A stretch of DNA of 60,501 nt from Beroe ovata (GCA_946803715.1 CAMPET010000164.1:1-60501), one strand, 5' to 3'. Numbered from the stretch's first letter, positions 12,101 through 24,074 are shown. The notes: generated by a model not told the origin, from the letters alone. A program made the numbers and translations.

Positions 12101-13067
12101 CGAGAAAGATAAGTACAGCTGTAGTCAGTAACGCTGTGCTTATGAATGTCAAAGTGCTCGAATGGTCGCAACAAATCCAATCTGACTAACCATCAGTGAT
12201 ATCTTCTTCAGCTTCGTTACCTTGCTGCTGTTTCCTCCCCTGCTTCATAACGTTGAGTCTGAAGTGGTGTCAATTTTGAAGTGGTGTCAGCAGAAAAGAT
12301 TGACTTGTGTCTAAACTCCAGTGTCAAGGTACAATGCGGTTTCAGTACTCAATAAAGACCAAATGAATGAAGTATAAAAGTGGTGTCAATGACTATCGAG
12401 TAGTGTCAACAGCACAATTAGTGGTGTCAATACCTCGTTCTATATTTCTTCAGAGATCTCTGCACGATGAGGTCTCGTGGATAAAGTCTCCTCTCAAACC
12501 GGGCCGAGGGATACATATTCTCCTCGTGTTCGTACGCGTTACGTAACGTCTTGAATGGGATACCCTCCAGTTCTCTAGGAGAGAAAAGTAGGTTATGATT
12601 GAATTCAATCATAACCTAATTGATACCTACAATACGACTCTTGAATATAACCCCACTCACACAACTTTAGGAGAGAAAGTGGAGGGGTGGGCATGCAATT
12701 TCGAAACTAGCACTCTGCACGTGTACAGACCAAATTTTCATCGATTCTGATAATGAAAAGTTTCTCAATTTTAATTTTGAGGATCGGAAGCATTTCTCTT
12801 ACTTCTCAGTGAGTCCGTATTGTTGTTGTATCTCTGTATCTTTAACATACGTGCTCTGACCCTTGTTTTCGGTAAGATAGAGCGGATGTTTACTGAGACC
12901 TCTCACTGTATCATGGCGGGATGGCACGTGATTAGATAACGCGTTGCTAGGTAACGCGTTGCGAGGTAACGCGCCATCGTTCGCGTGACCATTGTGATTG
13001 AAGCAGTGCTGGATTAACACGTGACCTGATCTCCGCTTCACTGATACATCAATTAACCGGAAACAGC
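9196..13067 (-). CDS. SLC30A9: Zinc transporter 9 (SLC30A9/ZnT9), first exon missing
   Basis: Minus-strand exons: 13067-12803, 12574-12434, 12258-12191, 12055-11895, 11758-11633, 11536-11460, 10945-10825, 10726-10615, 10460-10353, 10140-10038, 9759-9666, 9499-9401 and 9318-9196 (stop TGA). All phases join, giving 531 residues without the first exon, which probably lies near or under the N gap. The cation-efflux core is clear: [16 protein letters not shown] with the HSxxD metal site, [35 protein letters not shown], and [22 protein letters not shown]-terminal cytoplasmic-type domain follows ([17 protein letters not shown]). The N-terminal domain before the core is typical of ZnT9 and absent from other ZnTs. 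In mammals ZnT9 exports zinc from mitochondria, and the Arg/His-rich N-terminus here would suit mitochondrial targeting. The 12055 acceptor is the weakest junction. Confidence 0.95.
10946..11265. repeat. Diverged tandem repeat (about 115-bp unit) in an SLC30A9 intron
   Basis: Three or more imperfect units recur inside the intron between the 10945 and 11460 exons. Each has a block like GCATTCCTAxGTA, then GTGGTGTCA, then TGACGAAT. The first unit starts against the splice acceptor side of the exon at 10945. It contributes several copies of the GGTGTCA word discussed in the findings. Confidence 0.6.
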
Positions 13068-13225
13068 CTGAAGGAAAAGTGCATTTTTCAAGGACAGAAC
13101 AACGGAATAAATGCTATGATCTCCGATACTTATAATCTGTTACTTATAATCAACCTGACAGAAAGAATAAGAAAATCATCATAATTGGATAGATTCAACT
13201 GGAGATGCTACATCGAAATATTTTC

Positions 13226-13264
<39 letters not shown>

Positions 13265-14009
13265 CAGGGCGCTGGCAAGCGCCCGCAGCCACNNNNNNNN
13301 NNNNNNNNNNNNNNNNNNNNNNNNNNNNNNNNNNNNNNNNNNNNNNNNNNNNNNNNNNNNNNNNNNNNNNNNNNNNNNNNNNNNNNNNNNNNNNNNNNNN
13401 NNNNNNNNNNNNNNNNNNNNNNNNNNNNNNNNNNNNNNNNNNNNNNNNNNNNNNNNNNNNNNNNNNNNNNNNNNNNNNNNNNNNNNNNTGTGTGTGTGTG
13501 TGTGTGTGTACCTCGGTGTCTCAGTAACCGTGGAGTCAGATTCATCTGTTCTTATCATTACACTGTGTCACATATCATTTACTAGCTGGAAGAGAGGAAA
13601 ACTATTTTCATTTTCCATTTTAGGGATTTCCGTCATGTTGAGACAGGTTGATCAGTGCATACACTGCATACTGTGGTACGATAAGTCCTGATTATACGAG
13701 GTCAGCTGTAACCGATACTATTGAGTCAAATTGTTTCTTGAATTTATACGATTGATTAGGCAAATGCTAAGCTTAATATCATATCTTCAAAATCTGTCAA
13801 GAAAATAACAATAATCTGATAATTCATCAAAATTGTGAATCTGAAATCAAGAATCTGAACATAAATGTGTACGGAATAAATAATTCTAAGATTACTAGGT
13901 ATAATATGTATCTGAAACAAGCAAACTGAAAAGGATGCGCTTCTCCTGCCAAAAGTCATGGAATTTTGCAAATCGTAATCCAAACCACTGTCTCCCACGC
14001 CTGCCCCAA
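13068..14009. other. Intergenic region with a GT microsatellite and an assembly gap
   Basis: A (GT)n tract runs at about 13227-13262, followed by 196 N at 13293-13488, then more (GT)n to about 13510. The gap interrupts sequence next to a dinucleotide tract. The missing first exon of SLC30A9 may be here or in the gap. The rest is AT-rich with nothing I can name. Open frames through the GT tract are artefacts. Confidence 0.7.
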
Positions 14010-15736
14010 CTAAAGTTCAGGTTGACTGTGAATCTGAATGTCAGCCACCCTAACACTCCCAGTAGGAGTTTCCGAAAGGAGTGGCTCATTGGATGCCGTC
14101 GAATCACATCTTTCCACATCTTCTGATCTGGTATTCACCGCAGCTGGTACGCCTGGTACCCTAGCGACTGGTACCATTGCTCCTGGTACCATAGCTCCTG
14201 GTACCATTGTACCTGGTACCATCGCTCCTGGTAGCTGTGCGACTGGCATAATCATGGGTGCGTTGTGGTATCTAAAGACAGGCTGGTAGTAAGGGTGGTT
14301 CACTTGAAATGATGGGTTGCGGCAACAGCTGTTACACACTTTGCCCCTCACAGCCGCCATTATGCCGCCCGTTATGAAGAAAACAATAAGGCATGGCACA
14401 GCAACAAACAGAGCACCGTGAAGTGCCATGTTCGGGAGATCGTAATACCACCAATAATTACCCCAGTCGGCCGCCTTGGCGACAGTTTCGCCCTTTGACA
14501 CCAATTCGGTGTCCTTGACACCGCAAAACACGTTAGCCCAATCATCGGAACAGATATTCTGGAAGAAGACCAGCGATTCCGTTATACCAGAGTGAGGGGA
14601 ATGTTGTTGAACCCGGAATTGGAAACATCGCCACATGTCCAGAGTCGCGATGTCGGCTAACTCGTGCATCGCCCCCTTCTCACACGGTTGGTCATGGTTT
14701 GGGGAACAGTTACCAGTTTCCAGGGCAAAGTACCAGGCAAGGGTACCACCTGTTACCACGCATTGCATCAACATCTCCATGCTCTGAGCCATCTTCTTCA
14801 CGTAGAAACTCTCGAAATACTCGATTTTCGGCTCCTGAGTTAGAGGCGAAGCAGCATCGAAAACTTCGATACTTTGAACTTGATTCGGATCCTGCTTCCT
14901 ATGTTTGTCGTAGACGTTTTCCGCTCGATCCCCAAAGTGGCATTGATAAACGCCAAGATCCTCCTTCACTACTTTCCGTATGGTGAGGGAAGAGGAAAAA
15001 CACTTCATCTGCTCATAATAGTTGTTGTAATCGTCGTCAGCGTTGTCATTGATACCCCCAAATTGCTTCACCAGATCTGTTAAAGTAGATACTGTTAACA
15101 TCAGATATCGGTAGATTGCAACCATGATAATAAAATTTGAAGAAAAACATACGTTGACTATAATTGAGGTGGTTATTGGTAACATGAGAACTGCTGCAAT
15201 ATTTCCAGCAGGGGGCAATTTCAACAATTAACATCTTACAACAATCAAAATTACAGTACCTGAAGTCCACTCGAAATTCTCGCAATAATCGTAGGTAATC
15301 GTGTTTTTCAACACAAATTTGTCCCCATTTGTCGACGAAATCTCACTTCCGTCAGGCTTCCTCCAAACGTGATAACATGTTCGGTCGTATTCGGGATCAC
15401 AGAACGTCGAATCCATGTAATCGTATTCTTCCTTTGTAATGATCTTCGTGCACCTGACAATGGCGACACTCATCAGGTTGTCATGTGATAAAATGAATTG
15501 ATTTAGGCTCGTAATTTTTTTTTTCATAGGTACATTAGTTTATTCTATTTAGTTCTATTCATATTTTCATTCTATTCTTACATTATTTCCGCTCACCTAA
15601 TCTGAACATCATCGCCTAATGTAGCCGGAACTCTGTCCATCGCGGTATGAGCAAAGTCATCCTCTGTTGACACCACCGACACCAGCACTGACACCAACCC
15701 GGATATGAGGAGCATTGACACCGCCCATGTTAACAT
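14010..15736 (-). CDS. Type I membrane protein with one Ig-like domain and a proline/valine repeat tail
   Basis: Exons: 15736-15597 (ATG at 15736), 15453-15260 and 15076-14010 (stop TAG), giving 466 residues with phases joining. Residues 1 to about 25 form a signal peptide rich in Leu, Val and Ser. An Ig-like fold follows, with the strand-F signature DLGVYQC in exon 3. A Cys/Trp-rich ectodomain of unknown type comes next, then one transmembrane segment (ALHGALFVAVPCLIVFFI). The Cys-rich juxtamembrane stretch (VCNSCC) could be palmitoylated. The cytoplasmic tail has five or six copies of a five-residue unit like MVPGA, made by a 15-base DNA repeat near 14150-14235. No enzyme or kinase motif is seen. 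It is likely an adhesion or recognition receptor, but the ligand is unknown. I cannot assign an orthologue. Confidence 0.85.
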
Positions 15737-16715
15737 ACTGATTTCATTGTAACCTTGAAATAACGAGAGTTACAGAATAATGGATTTTTTTGTCGTCAAA
15801 TTATTTGGTGACAATGTTGAGGATAACAAAAAGTTTGAATGACGTAAGACGTCATTCAATTTTGAGAGAATGACACATATTCATAGCGGAATTAGATAAT
15901 TGTAAAATACAAGATTACATAGAATTATAAGTATGAAATATACATTGACCTGCAAAAACAAAAATCAAACCAGAAAACACTTAAAAACGACACCGAATAT
16001 CAAAGGAAAGCATTGGCGCAACAATTATCACTTCAAATTGACATGATTGCGGATATTTACACAAAATATGGTTTCAGGATTCGGACATTTCAAGAAAAAA
16101 CTTAATTGAAATAGTAACACAATATCGATACAACAGATAATTATACATAACATAAAAACTCTCCAAGAAATATACATATTACACAAAAAGAAAATTAATA
16201 ACCTTCTCGCTACTGTAGAAAGAGAATTATGGGCAAGAGTGTCAAAGCAACTATATAGTATACAATATACTAGGATATACAATATGTATATATCATACTA
16301 CAATATACAGCATATAACACGTAGAGAAATGTCATCGATAGCGCACGGCGCACTCTCATTTCAATTTGAGAGTGAGAACGAAAAGAACATTCGCGATTGA
16401 GGAGAAGAATTCTCAAACTTGTCTTCGTAGAAAAAAAATATATAAATACTTACTATCATACTACAGTGATTGATAACTAATAACTTATTTCATATACCAT
16501 TTCAATTTCAAGTAACTAGTTTCATACATAGCTGGAGACAAACCAATTTTCTAAACTCTCTAACACTCATTCAGATTAGGAAATACCAAGCTACATGAAT
16601 AAACATCATGACAACCAGACCCCTGTTATATACTGGCTCATATCGAGATGTAATCAGGCAAACCCACAGGTTGCATATTTTCCCGTGGAAAAGAATCTGG
16701 ATCTAAGGCTACTTT
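15737..16715. other. AT-rich intergenic spacer, no gene recognised
   Basis: This stretch contains the presumed promoter of the Ig-domain gene (reading leftwards) and the 3' UTR of the TLCD5-like gene. It is strongly AT-rich with short TATA-type runs near 16255-16320. No convincing exon, RNA gene or transposon end was seen. Confidence 0.5.
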
Positions 16716-18423
16716 CTACTCGTCCTTGTCGTGAGATCTAGAGGTTTTCCAAACATATTTCCGCAGGAAGAACATTACAACACCGTACATGAAAGCTATA
16801 CTGATAATGTAAAGGGAGACAGCACCCACTTTCATCGGAGTTTCCACCTGTAGGGATGTCGGGTGCGTGAAGATAGGGAGATAATGGGATATAGGTTTTC
16901 AGGTTACAATGGGATTTAGGTTTTCTGGTTACAAGATGATTATCAATCGATAAGTGTATTAACTTTATGAAATGGAGGTGCAAGACCTCGAACGAACTTC
17001 ATTTTGATTTCGAGTTATAACCTTATCACAGCAAAGTAGGCAGTAGAGAAGATAGGAGCCAGGAATGAACCTCCAGAAGCCAAATGACGCTACAAACAGA
17101 TAATCATTCAACCTTCCGACCTGAAAGAAGAAATCACATGACGAAATGCCCCGCATTCCTCAAGAGAGCGAGGAAGGGTCAAAATGTGACCGGGCATCGA
17201 TTCAGCGCCTTCTAAACCCCCCCCCAAACTTCTCAAGAGGTCTTGCTTGATTTTGCATCTTTAGCCACTAATGTCTACACAAGTTATTCTCAAATTCATG
17301 ATTACATCACAATGGTTTTCTACTCACCACGGTGTTATAGTAACCGTGATGTTTTAGGAACCACCGAAATTGCACCATGGGATTGGTTATCTCTGCCCCA
17401 AGACACACAGCCGTCACTTCAGCACCTGGGACACAGCTTGTGTAAAACTTAACTACTACAGCTCACAGTAAAGATAGAAGTAAAAGAACGTCTTGCAAAG
17501 ATGAAATCAATCTATAATCTGTATAGAATCTATACTTAAAACCTATACTAGGAATCTACAGTGTAGATTCCTAGTATAGACTCTACACTATAGATTCTAG
17601 TGTAGATCTAGTGTAGATCTGCACTTGGAATCTAATTAGTAATCTACTAAGGAATGATACCACTCAAACACTTAATTGACATATAATCTCATACCATATT
17701 TGTGTGCATATGTAGCATAAGAGAATCCCGCTATACTGACAACGTGGTGAGCTAACATAGTTGCAGATTCGCTCCCCACCAAACAGCACCAAGAGAGGTC
17801 AAAGAGGAAATACCCGAGTGACAGGAGGAACACGACGTTGTGAATAGGCCTGAGAGTTAGGAGTATTGTTAAGTAATATGGAATATGATTATATTGCGAG
17901 AAATCATTAGGTAGATGATTAGGCAGCTTTCAGGGTAATAACTCACAAGTTTTCATCATCATTGCACTCCCAGGGGATTGATCCAAGGTAGAAATGAATG
18001 AAGGCAGCAATGGAAGTTACTGTAGAGCCATGAAGGAATGTGATTATCCGACAACAGTATTCAGGAGACTGGTGACTCCAAATCTGAGAGGGATAACTCT
18101 ATTATAGATATAATGACTTGATTGCAAGAGGGCATATCTTATTTGAAATCTTGAGCAAATACTCAATGAATGGATTAGATTCTTACAATCCTAGAAATAA
18201 TGTAAAGTGTGAGCCATAGGGTGAATGTTGCCACCAGCTGCAGGCATGGGACTGTCCCTGAAAGTTATTTTGTATGAAGATCATGATTATTTGTTTCTTA
18301 TCTCATCATGGTTGTTACATGATCTTGATTGTTGTTTTAAAATCTCATCAAGCTATCATCTTAACCTGATTCCCATGTTAAATAAGGAAGAACCATCTCA
18401 ATAACAGCCGCCATTGCATCCAT
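16716..18423 (-). CDS. TLCD5: TLC-domain membrane protein, TLCD5/TMEM136-like
   Basis: Exons: 18423-18366 (ATG), 18257-18187, 18083-17947, 17849-17695, 17425-17328, 17120-17022 and 16847-16716 (TAG). All phases join, giving 249 residues, close to the usual length of vertebrate TLCD5. Recognisable blocks in order are CRIITFLHGS, LGYFLFDLSWC, MLAHHVVSIAGFSYA, LGAEITNPMVQFRWFL, LNDYLFVASF, and a last membrane segment before a basic tail. The TLC fold (TRAM/LAG1/CLN8) is a multipass helical membrane domain linked to lipid sensing or ceramide chemistry; the role of TLCD5 itself is poorly known. Exon 1 and exon 2 also exist as a second copy to the right, see 18508-18985. An ATG three codons further in could be the start instead. 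Confidence 0.88.
17543..17579. repeat. Short near-perfect palindrome in a TLCD5 intron
   Basis: CTATACTAGGAATCTAC is followed after three bases by its exact reverse complement. Related words (TAGATTC, TAGTGTAGATCT) continue to about 17640, so this is a small AT-rich hairpin cluster. Confidence 0.7.
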
Positions 18424-18507
18424 CCACCCCTTCAAATGAGGGTTTCAGTGTAGCTTTTTTCTATCATGATAACAATACCTCAAACTTCAATTATAAATTT
18501 CAGACTT

Positions 18508-18985
18508 NCAGTATTCAGGAGACTGGTGACTCCAAATCTGAAAGGGATAACTCTATCATAGAAATAATGACTTGATTGCAAGAGGGCATATCTTATTTGA
18601 AATCTTGAGCAAATACTCAATGAATGAATTAGATTCTCACAATCCTAGAAATAATGTAAAGTGTGAGCCATAGGGTGAATGTTGCCACTAGCTGTAGGTA
18701 TGGGACTGTCCCTGAAAGTTTATTTTGTATGAAGATCATGATTATTCCTTATCTCATCATGGTTGTTACAAGATCTTAATTGTTGTTTTAAAATCTCATC
18801 AAGCTTTCATATAGTAATAAAAACACTTAGGTCTCAACCTGATTCCCATGTTAGATAAGGAAGAACCATCTCAATATCAGCCGCCATTGCATCCATCCAC
18901 CCCTTCAAATGAGGGTTTCAGTGCAGCTTTTTTCAATCATGATAGCAATACGTCAAAACTTCAATCATAAATTTCAAACTTCAAA
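18508..18985 (-). repeat. Second, diverged copy of the TLCD5 exon 1-2 region (tandem duplication or unmerged allele)
   Basis: From the single N at 18508 the sequence repeats 18054-18506 with scattered substitutions and small indels. It includes the 3' part of exon 3, all of exon 2 (about 18640-18714) and exon 1 with its ATG (near 18900). Reading frames stay open. Exon 1 has Asp for Val, and exon 2 has Tyr for Cys. Splice sites are kept, with donor GTTGAG in place of GTTAAG. The N at the junction makes an assembly artefact, with two haplotypes laid end to end, more likely than a real duplication. Confidence 0.85.
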
Positions 18986-19070
18986 GTATACACCATTTAA
19001 CTTGGAACAACTTAAAAGAGACATAAATATTAATGACAAATTGTTTTACTTCATCATAATATAGAAAATG

Positions 19071-19672
19071 TTATGGTTCTACTTTAGTCTGTTTGATGAG
19101 ATTGTGTGTCAAAGCTATACCACAAAATATTCCAACAAGCAATATTGTACAGCCATATACAGATGACGAAAGACTTTTGAATGAGTGGCTGGCTAAGTAT
19201 AACAGGTTTCTATTCTCGTATTGGTAGGCATGAAGAGATGTCACACCTAACATCCCTATACCAGTAAAAAGTGCACCAACTCCTGCCCCTCTTGTTATAG
19301 CACAGTTTTCACAGTTTAGGACATTGTTTTTAACAGGTTCCTGAACAAGATGTTGGTATGATAAGAATGTCCCAACACCAGTCGAAGCAAGTACTGCCCC
19401 AATCAAAACCCCAGCGCTGCTGCCAGGAAGCTTATTGATGATTTTACTTCCTGCCATCTTACGGTTATACAGGTAGAATACTCCAGCCATATAGCTTGAA
19501 GAGGCTGAAAATAGAAACCATTGAAAATTATTTTGATATTGATTTTGGTCCAAAAAGTAAGTGACAGCAATGAAAGCCAGGAATTTGACATATTACCAAC
19601 AATAAAAGCCATTTCATGACTCTTGTCAGGTTTTTGTATAATACTGAGAATCTTTTGCTGTAAAGCATCCAT
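19071..19672 (-). CDS. Small four-helix membrane protein, 169 residues, distantly TMEM242-like
   Basis: Two exons, 19672-19597 (ATG) and 19504-19071, join in phase at GT-AG. Four hydrophobic segments are visible: EMAFIVASSSYMAGVFYLY, SAGVLIGAVLASTGVGTFL, GVGALFTGIGMLGVTSL, and VYGCTILLVGIFCGIAL. They look like two helical hairpins, each with a small-residue-rich first helix. The order of a MLAG/MLG-type first helix and a second helix ending before a basic tail recalls TMEM242, a mitochondrial assembly factor, but TMEM242 has only one such hairpin. I hold that link loosely. Two CxxC-like cysteines lie between the hairpins (CENC). There is no signal peptide. Confidence 0.75.
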
Positions 19673-21065
19673 AGTTCATATTATCCTCTTCACCTCATGT
19701 CCTGATTAGTGATCAATAATTGACTGGAATAACCTTAGTATTATTAACAAAATCATGTGATGACCCAAATCCGTGTTAATACTAAATAAAGCCCATATGT
19801 ATTACTTTATGTGCTGTATTTGAACTTAAACAACTAACAAATACAAAATGACAGATAAGTTGATGGGCCAAATCTTACTGAGAGACAAAATCAATTAAAT
19901 ATAAATCAAATGAATAGTTTTGATTGAATAACAATTATGCGGCTAATAGTATAGCACTCGCTTGCCTGGCTACGCTGAGCCCTGCCTCTGAGCTTTCGCG
20001 AAAACTTTTATCGTAGGTTTTCCCGTCCACACGTTGCGCGCCCCTATTCTACTTTGTGATCTAAAAGGACCAAACCACGGAGGCTTGAGCCGAGCATGGG
20101 AGCGGCGCGCGCGGAGTATTTGAGTCACGCAGCGCGGTGCAGCGCGGAAGCACAAAATTAAAACAGGTTTCCCAGTTCCCTGCCGTCGGTGTTCGCGCCG
20201 CGCAACTGTTATTTTTCGAAAAAAAATAATGCTGCAGTGGCGCGCAACGTCACTTGCACATATTGATATGAAAATTAGCGTAAATGATTCATGATAGACC
20301 CTGTCGAGAACTTCGTTTTGAGCCCGCGGCGCAGACTTTTTGTCATCAGCGGTCTGACACTCTAACATCGCCAGACAACGAGATGTAGGCCATGTCACAA
20401 TTTTATTTTTGCAGAAAACTCGTGCCAGACAAATGAGTAAAATTTGTTGTAAGTTTGATCTTATTGATATTCATTCACTTATTCATTTGATAATCTATTG
20501 AATTGAATCAAAGATGTTCAAACAAAAACTAGTGTCATTGCAGAAGCATATTATTGATTATGTGAGCAAGTATCTGTAGGATTTCAATTTTTTAGAAAGT
20601 TGTACTTGTTGCCTGGGCACCTAACTCAGGGAATATTGATGAAAACATTGGTTTTCTATTAGTAATTTTTGGGCATCTAACTCATTGGGATTGATTGATA
20701 AGGCCCTGATTGCTGTGTAATTCATTGAGCTGAGTATGCTAACTTTGTGGTTCACTAGATAAGGGGTTTCTCCATGAAACACTTAGGAGGGCAATATGAA
20801 TTCCAAAATGGGAGTTATGATAGCTAATGTTCTGACCACATTTTGGAATATCTAATCAACTAACGCCTTCCCTAGTGTTTTGCAAAGGAGCTCCTGGTTG
20901 AAGTTCACAAATCATACTTTCAAAGAATCCTTCCAAACTGCTAGATTATATGATTGATTCTTATGATATTTTAATGACCATCAAATCTAGTATGATGCCA
21001 TGAGGACTTCACATTGAAGACCTGAGCTGGCTGTATTCACATATTTACATTCAGAGACTCAAGAA
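19673..21065. other. Intergenic region containing GC-rich transposon remnants
   Basis: 19673-19960 is AT-rich promoter-side DNA of the small membrane protein gene. 19960-20380 is GC-rich repeat debris with CGCGCG runs shared with other places in the window (the words GCGCGGAGTATTTG and GTCACGCAGCGCGG recur near 39650). 20380-21065 is AT-rich and should hold the 5' UTR of the sulfotransferase gene. The 142-codon frame on the minus strand through the GC-rich part is repeat sequence. Confidence 0.6.
20286..20378 (-). mobile_element. Degenerate copy of the TTGTCGGGCGATG miniature element
   Basis: Read on the minus strand it starts with a TTGTCTGGCGATG-type end, continues to CAGACCGCTGA, and finishes with CTCGACAGGGTCTATCATG. 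These are the ends and inner words of the elements at 3093-3248 and 3790-3848. The right terminus is decayed and no target duplication is clear. Confidence 0.65.
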
Positions 21066-23575
21066 ATGATTAATCTTAAAAGGATCATCAAATACGTATC
21101 ATTTGCAATCTCAGTGGTGGTTTTGGTGTCATTCATCCTACCATTCAATCCTGATGAAGTATACAATTATCAGTCATCATCAGTGATAGAACTGACAGAT
21201 ACAATTTCCCTGAAAAACATTGAAACAGATGTACCCAAGAAGATGTTTGTGATATTGGTAACAGGCTTCAGGACAGGATCCACATTTTTAGGAGAACTCT
21301 TCAATCAAAATCCTTCAGCTCTATACTTATTTGAACCGTTCCATCAGAGTCATATGAAAGCACTTATGGAGAAAAATGCAATACACAGTAAGATTTCCAC
21401 GTCAAAATTGACATCTTATTTTCAGTTTTCAACAGAAAACTGTCGGAACCATTTTTACTTGTTCTTTCCTCAGATGTTGCAAAGGACAGCACTTTGCTGG
21501 AACAAAGAACAGCTTACTTGGAGCAAATAATGAAGGACTGTGATATAGCATGGCCGATATTTGGGGGAATGAGTGAAAGTAAATAATTTTAAAGATTTCC
21601 ACATCTTGCCCTGACATTATCCTCATAAAAACAGTGTGTACTCCTGTGTACTGATAACGATTCCTATTCCCTCAGTGATGAAGTGTGGTAAAAATGAAGC
21701 TGAAAATCAACAAAGATTTGGAATGTCTACTTGTGACAAGGCAGACGGAAAGTGGACTAGAGCTTGTAATAGGAGGGATATGGTTGTACTGAAGGTAGGT
21801 TTCATCATTGGATTTCACGTGTTTTTCTCTAGACTCATTATTATCCTTTTATTCGTTGGAATATGAAGTCATGAATAAACGGAGATTTAGCCTTTGTAGT
21901 AACTCTTTATACGCTACAGTTGCGTGTGAGAACTGTGAACAGTTCCATGTGATGAATTTGAGCTTTTTCATGTGAATAATCCCGCAACAGTATGATTTGA
22001 GATTTCATCACTATTTCCGTGTTATTTCCATAGTGACATGAATATGAAACGCCGTCATCAGGCATTGTATAAAGCTATTTCTTTAAAATTAAAATGAATA
22101 AAGAGTTATCAACGAATAATCATCAGTTGATGTGTCATATTCTGATTTGGACAAATTTCACCATCATCTTGTCTAGAAATGATAATGCAATTGAATCATT
22201 TATTTCAGTTGATCAGACTACAGCGAATCCAACATCTGGAATTGGTTCCCGGTATAAAAGACTCGAATGTCTACGTTATTCATCTCATCAGAGATCCAAG
22301 GGGTACCATGAACAGTCGCATCGGTTGGGGAACGTTCTATCTAGATGTGAGAACCAAAACAGAAAACGAATATTCTTAGTCCATTTTTTCGATATCTTCG
22401 CGGATTTCTCTCTAATTATTTATACTTTGTCCAGGATATAGAGAATCTGAAAGTCAAGCCGCTGACCCCTGAAAAAATGAAGATCGCATCGGGAAATTTG
22501 TGTGATAGGGAGTGGGAAAATATCATGTACACAAATAATCTTCCCGAGTGGCTGAAGGGAAGGTGAGGTCACTACTTTGGAAGTGATAACCTGTTTCATG
22601 GTTGCTAAGTTTGTGATTCGCTCAAATTTGAGGATTGAGTCGTACAAGCATTCGTACTGATTCAAGCTATGCTGTATTTACATCCTCAATTTCTTATCTG
22701 ACAAATTCATCGTCATTGTCTGATATCTCGAGAAAATTCATCTACTTACAATACCCTTTCAGGTTCTTGCGAGTGACTCACGATGAAATGAGCCTGCAAC
22801 CGATCGAAACAGCTGAGAAAGTGTACAAATTCATTCATAGACAGATTCCGGAATCCATGTCAGAATTCCTGCTTAACCACACCTCTTCAACCCAAAAAGG
22901 TAAGCTTATAAAGGTAGGTTAATTTTAGGTTTAGTGGAAACTATGTAATCTATAGTCATTTTACTAAAATAATAGGCAAATCGAACTCTGAATTTGTTTG
23001 ACTTCAAAATTCATTTGTGGCTATACGACACATGATATTCATGTTTTCTCTCCAAGTAAATAAGTACCCATGTCCTTCAAAATATTGCCGCACGGCACAT
23101 TCGGGTGTCCTGTTTAACTAAAATTTAACTGAAGTAGTTTTCGAAGGTATTCTCCGTTCACATCATAATATGACGTGGTTACGACCCTTTTCCCATGTGC
23201 CCCTTCTCCCATTATTTGCCATGAGCACAAAAATTTGGTGTGTTAGGCGTAACGCGCGAAGCAGTATCAGTGATAGTCTTGGCGCATTATTTCGCGTCAT
23301 TTACAGTACATGTAAATGACATTCATGATTGCATGAACGCGCGCGTGCGACTCGCATTCAACTCGTGCATGACAATTGTCCAAATGTCAACGATTTATTG
23401 AATGTTTTTAATGCAAAAATCTGTTACAGGTATCCTGAACACTCATAGAAACTCAACTGAAGTCCTCGCGAAGTGGCACTCCATGGAGCTCCCCATAATT
23501 AGAGCTATTGAGGAAACATGTAAAAATGTAATGGATTTCATGGGCTATGAACCCTATCAACCTAAAAGTAACTGA
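21066..23575 (+). CDS. Golgi carbohydrate 6-O-sulfotransferase-like protein (CHST1/3/5 family)
   Basis: Exons: 21066-21387 (ATG), 21474-21578, 21676-21794, 22209-22346, 22435-22562, 22763-22899 and 23430-23575 (TGA). All phases join, giving 364 residues. The N-terminus is short and basic, then one hydrophobic anchor (YVSFAISVVVLVSFILPF), as in type II Golgi enzymes. The 5'-phosphosulfate loop of the PAPS site is TGFRTGSTFLGELFNQNP, and the 3'-phosphate site is IHLIRDPRGTMNSR. Both are the hallmarks of PF00685 sulfotransferases that place sulfate on Gal, GalNAc or GlcNAc. The acceptor sugar cannot be told from sequence. The gene converges on SNAP-25. A polyadenylation hexamer is at 24069. Confidence 0.92.
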
Positions 23576-24068
23576 GACATGATTGACTCAACGTTAAAAA
23601 GCAAGCTAAATTAATCTTCATTTTACCAGCTAAATTAATTTTTCAAGCTATATCAGTTGAACAAGCTAAATTTCACGTTAACACAGTTTCACGTTAACAC
23701 AGTTTCACGTTAAAACAAGGTAAATGCCATTTTGTTTGGAAGTGAAGATAATGAGCATATTTCCTTAATGTTATCATGATTTCGTTGTTCATGTATGTTA
23801 TGATAAATCGACAGATAATGATTTTTGTTGTTGGAATTAAATTGTTTTTGCCCAGATTCGGCTTCGAAATTGATTAATTTTCATTCCCAATTGAATTCAA
23901 GTCCCCATCGAACTCAAGCTGATTTTTGGTAACGCTACGAAAGTTTTGGTAATTTTTAATATTTATCCCCAGCCAAGATAATTGCCCTAATTAGTGCAAG
24001 TAGTTGCTGTAAAGTTTGAGATTTATAATTCATTCCCTGCTAACATCGATGTTTCATTTTGTATCAAA

Positions 24069-24074
24069 AATAAA
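24069..24074 (+). terminator. Probable polyadenylation signal (AATAAA) of the sulfotransferase gene
   Basis: A consensus AATAAA lies about 495 bases after the stop at 23575, with AT-rich sequence around it. It lies before the SNAP-25 stop (24564-24566), so the two 3' UTRs converge and may overlap. Confidence 0.5.

Noticed and set aside
12799-13041. Start of SLC30A9 at a GTG codon near 13041
   Set aside because: The frame stays open upstream to a good AG acceptor at 13068, so this is an internal exon and the true start lies in a missing first exon.
13185-13691. Open frames of Cys-Val or Thr-His across the GT tract and N gap
   Set aside because: They are translations of a dinucleotide microsatellite and unknown bases.
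19970-20398. 142-codon minus-strand frame
   Set aside because: It covers GC-rich transposon remnants shared with other loci. It has no domain, and composition alone explains its length.
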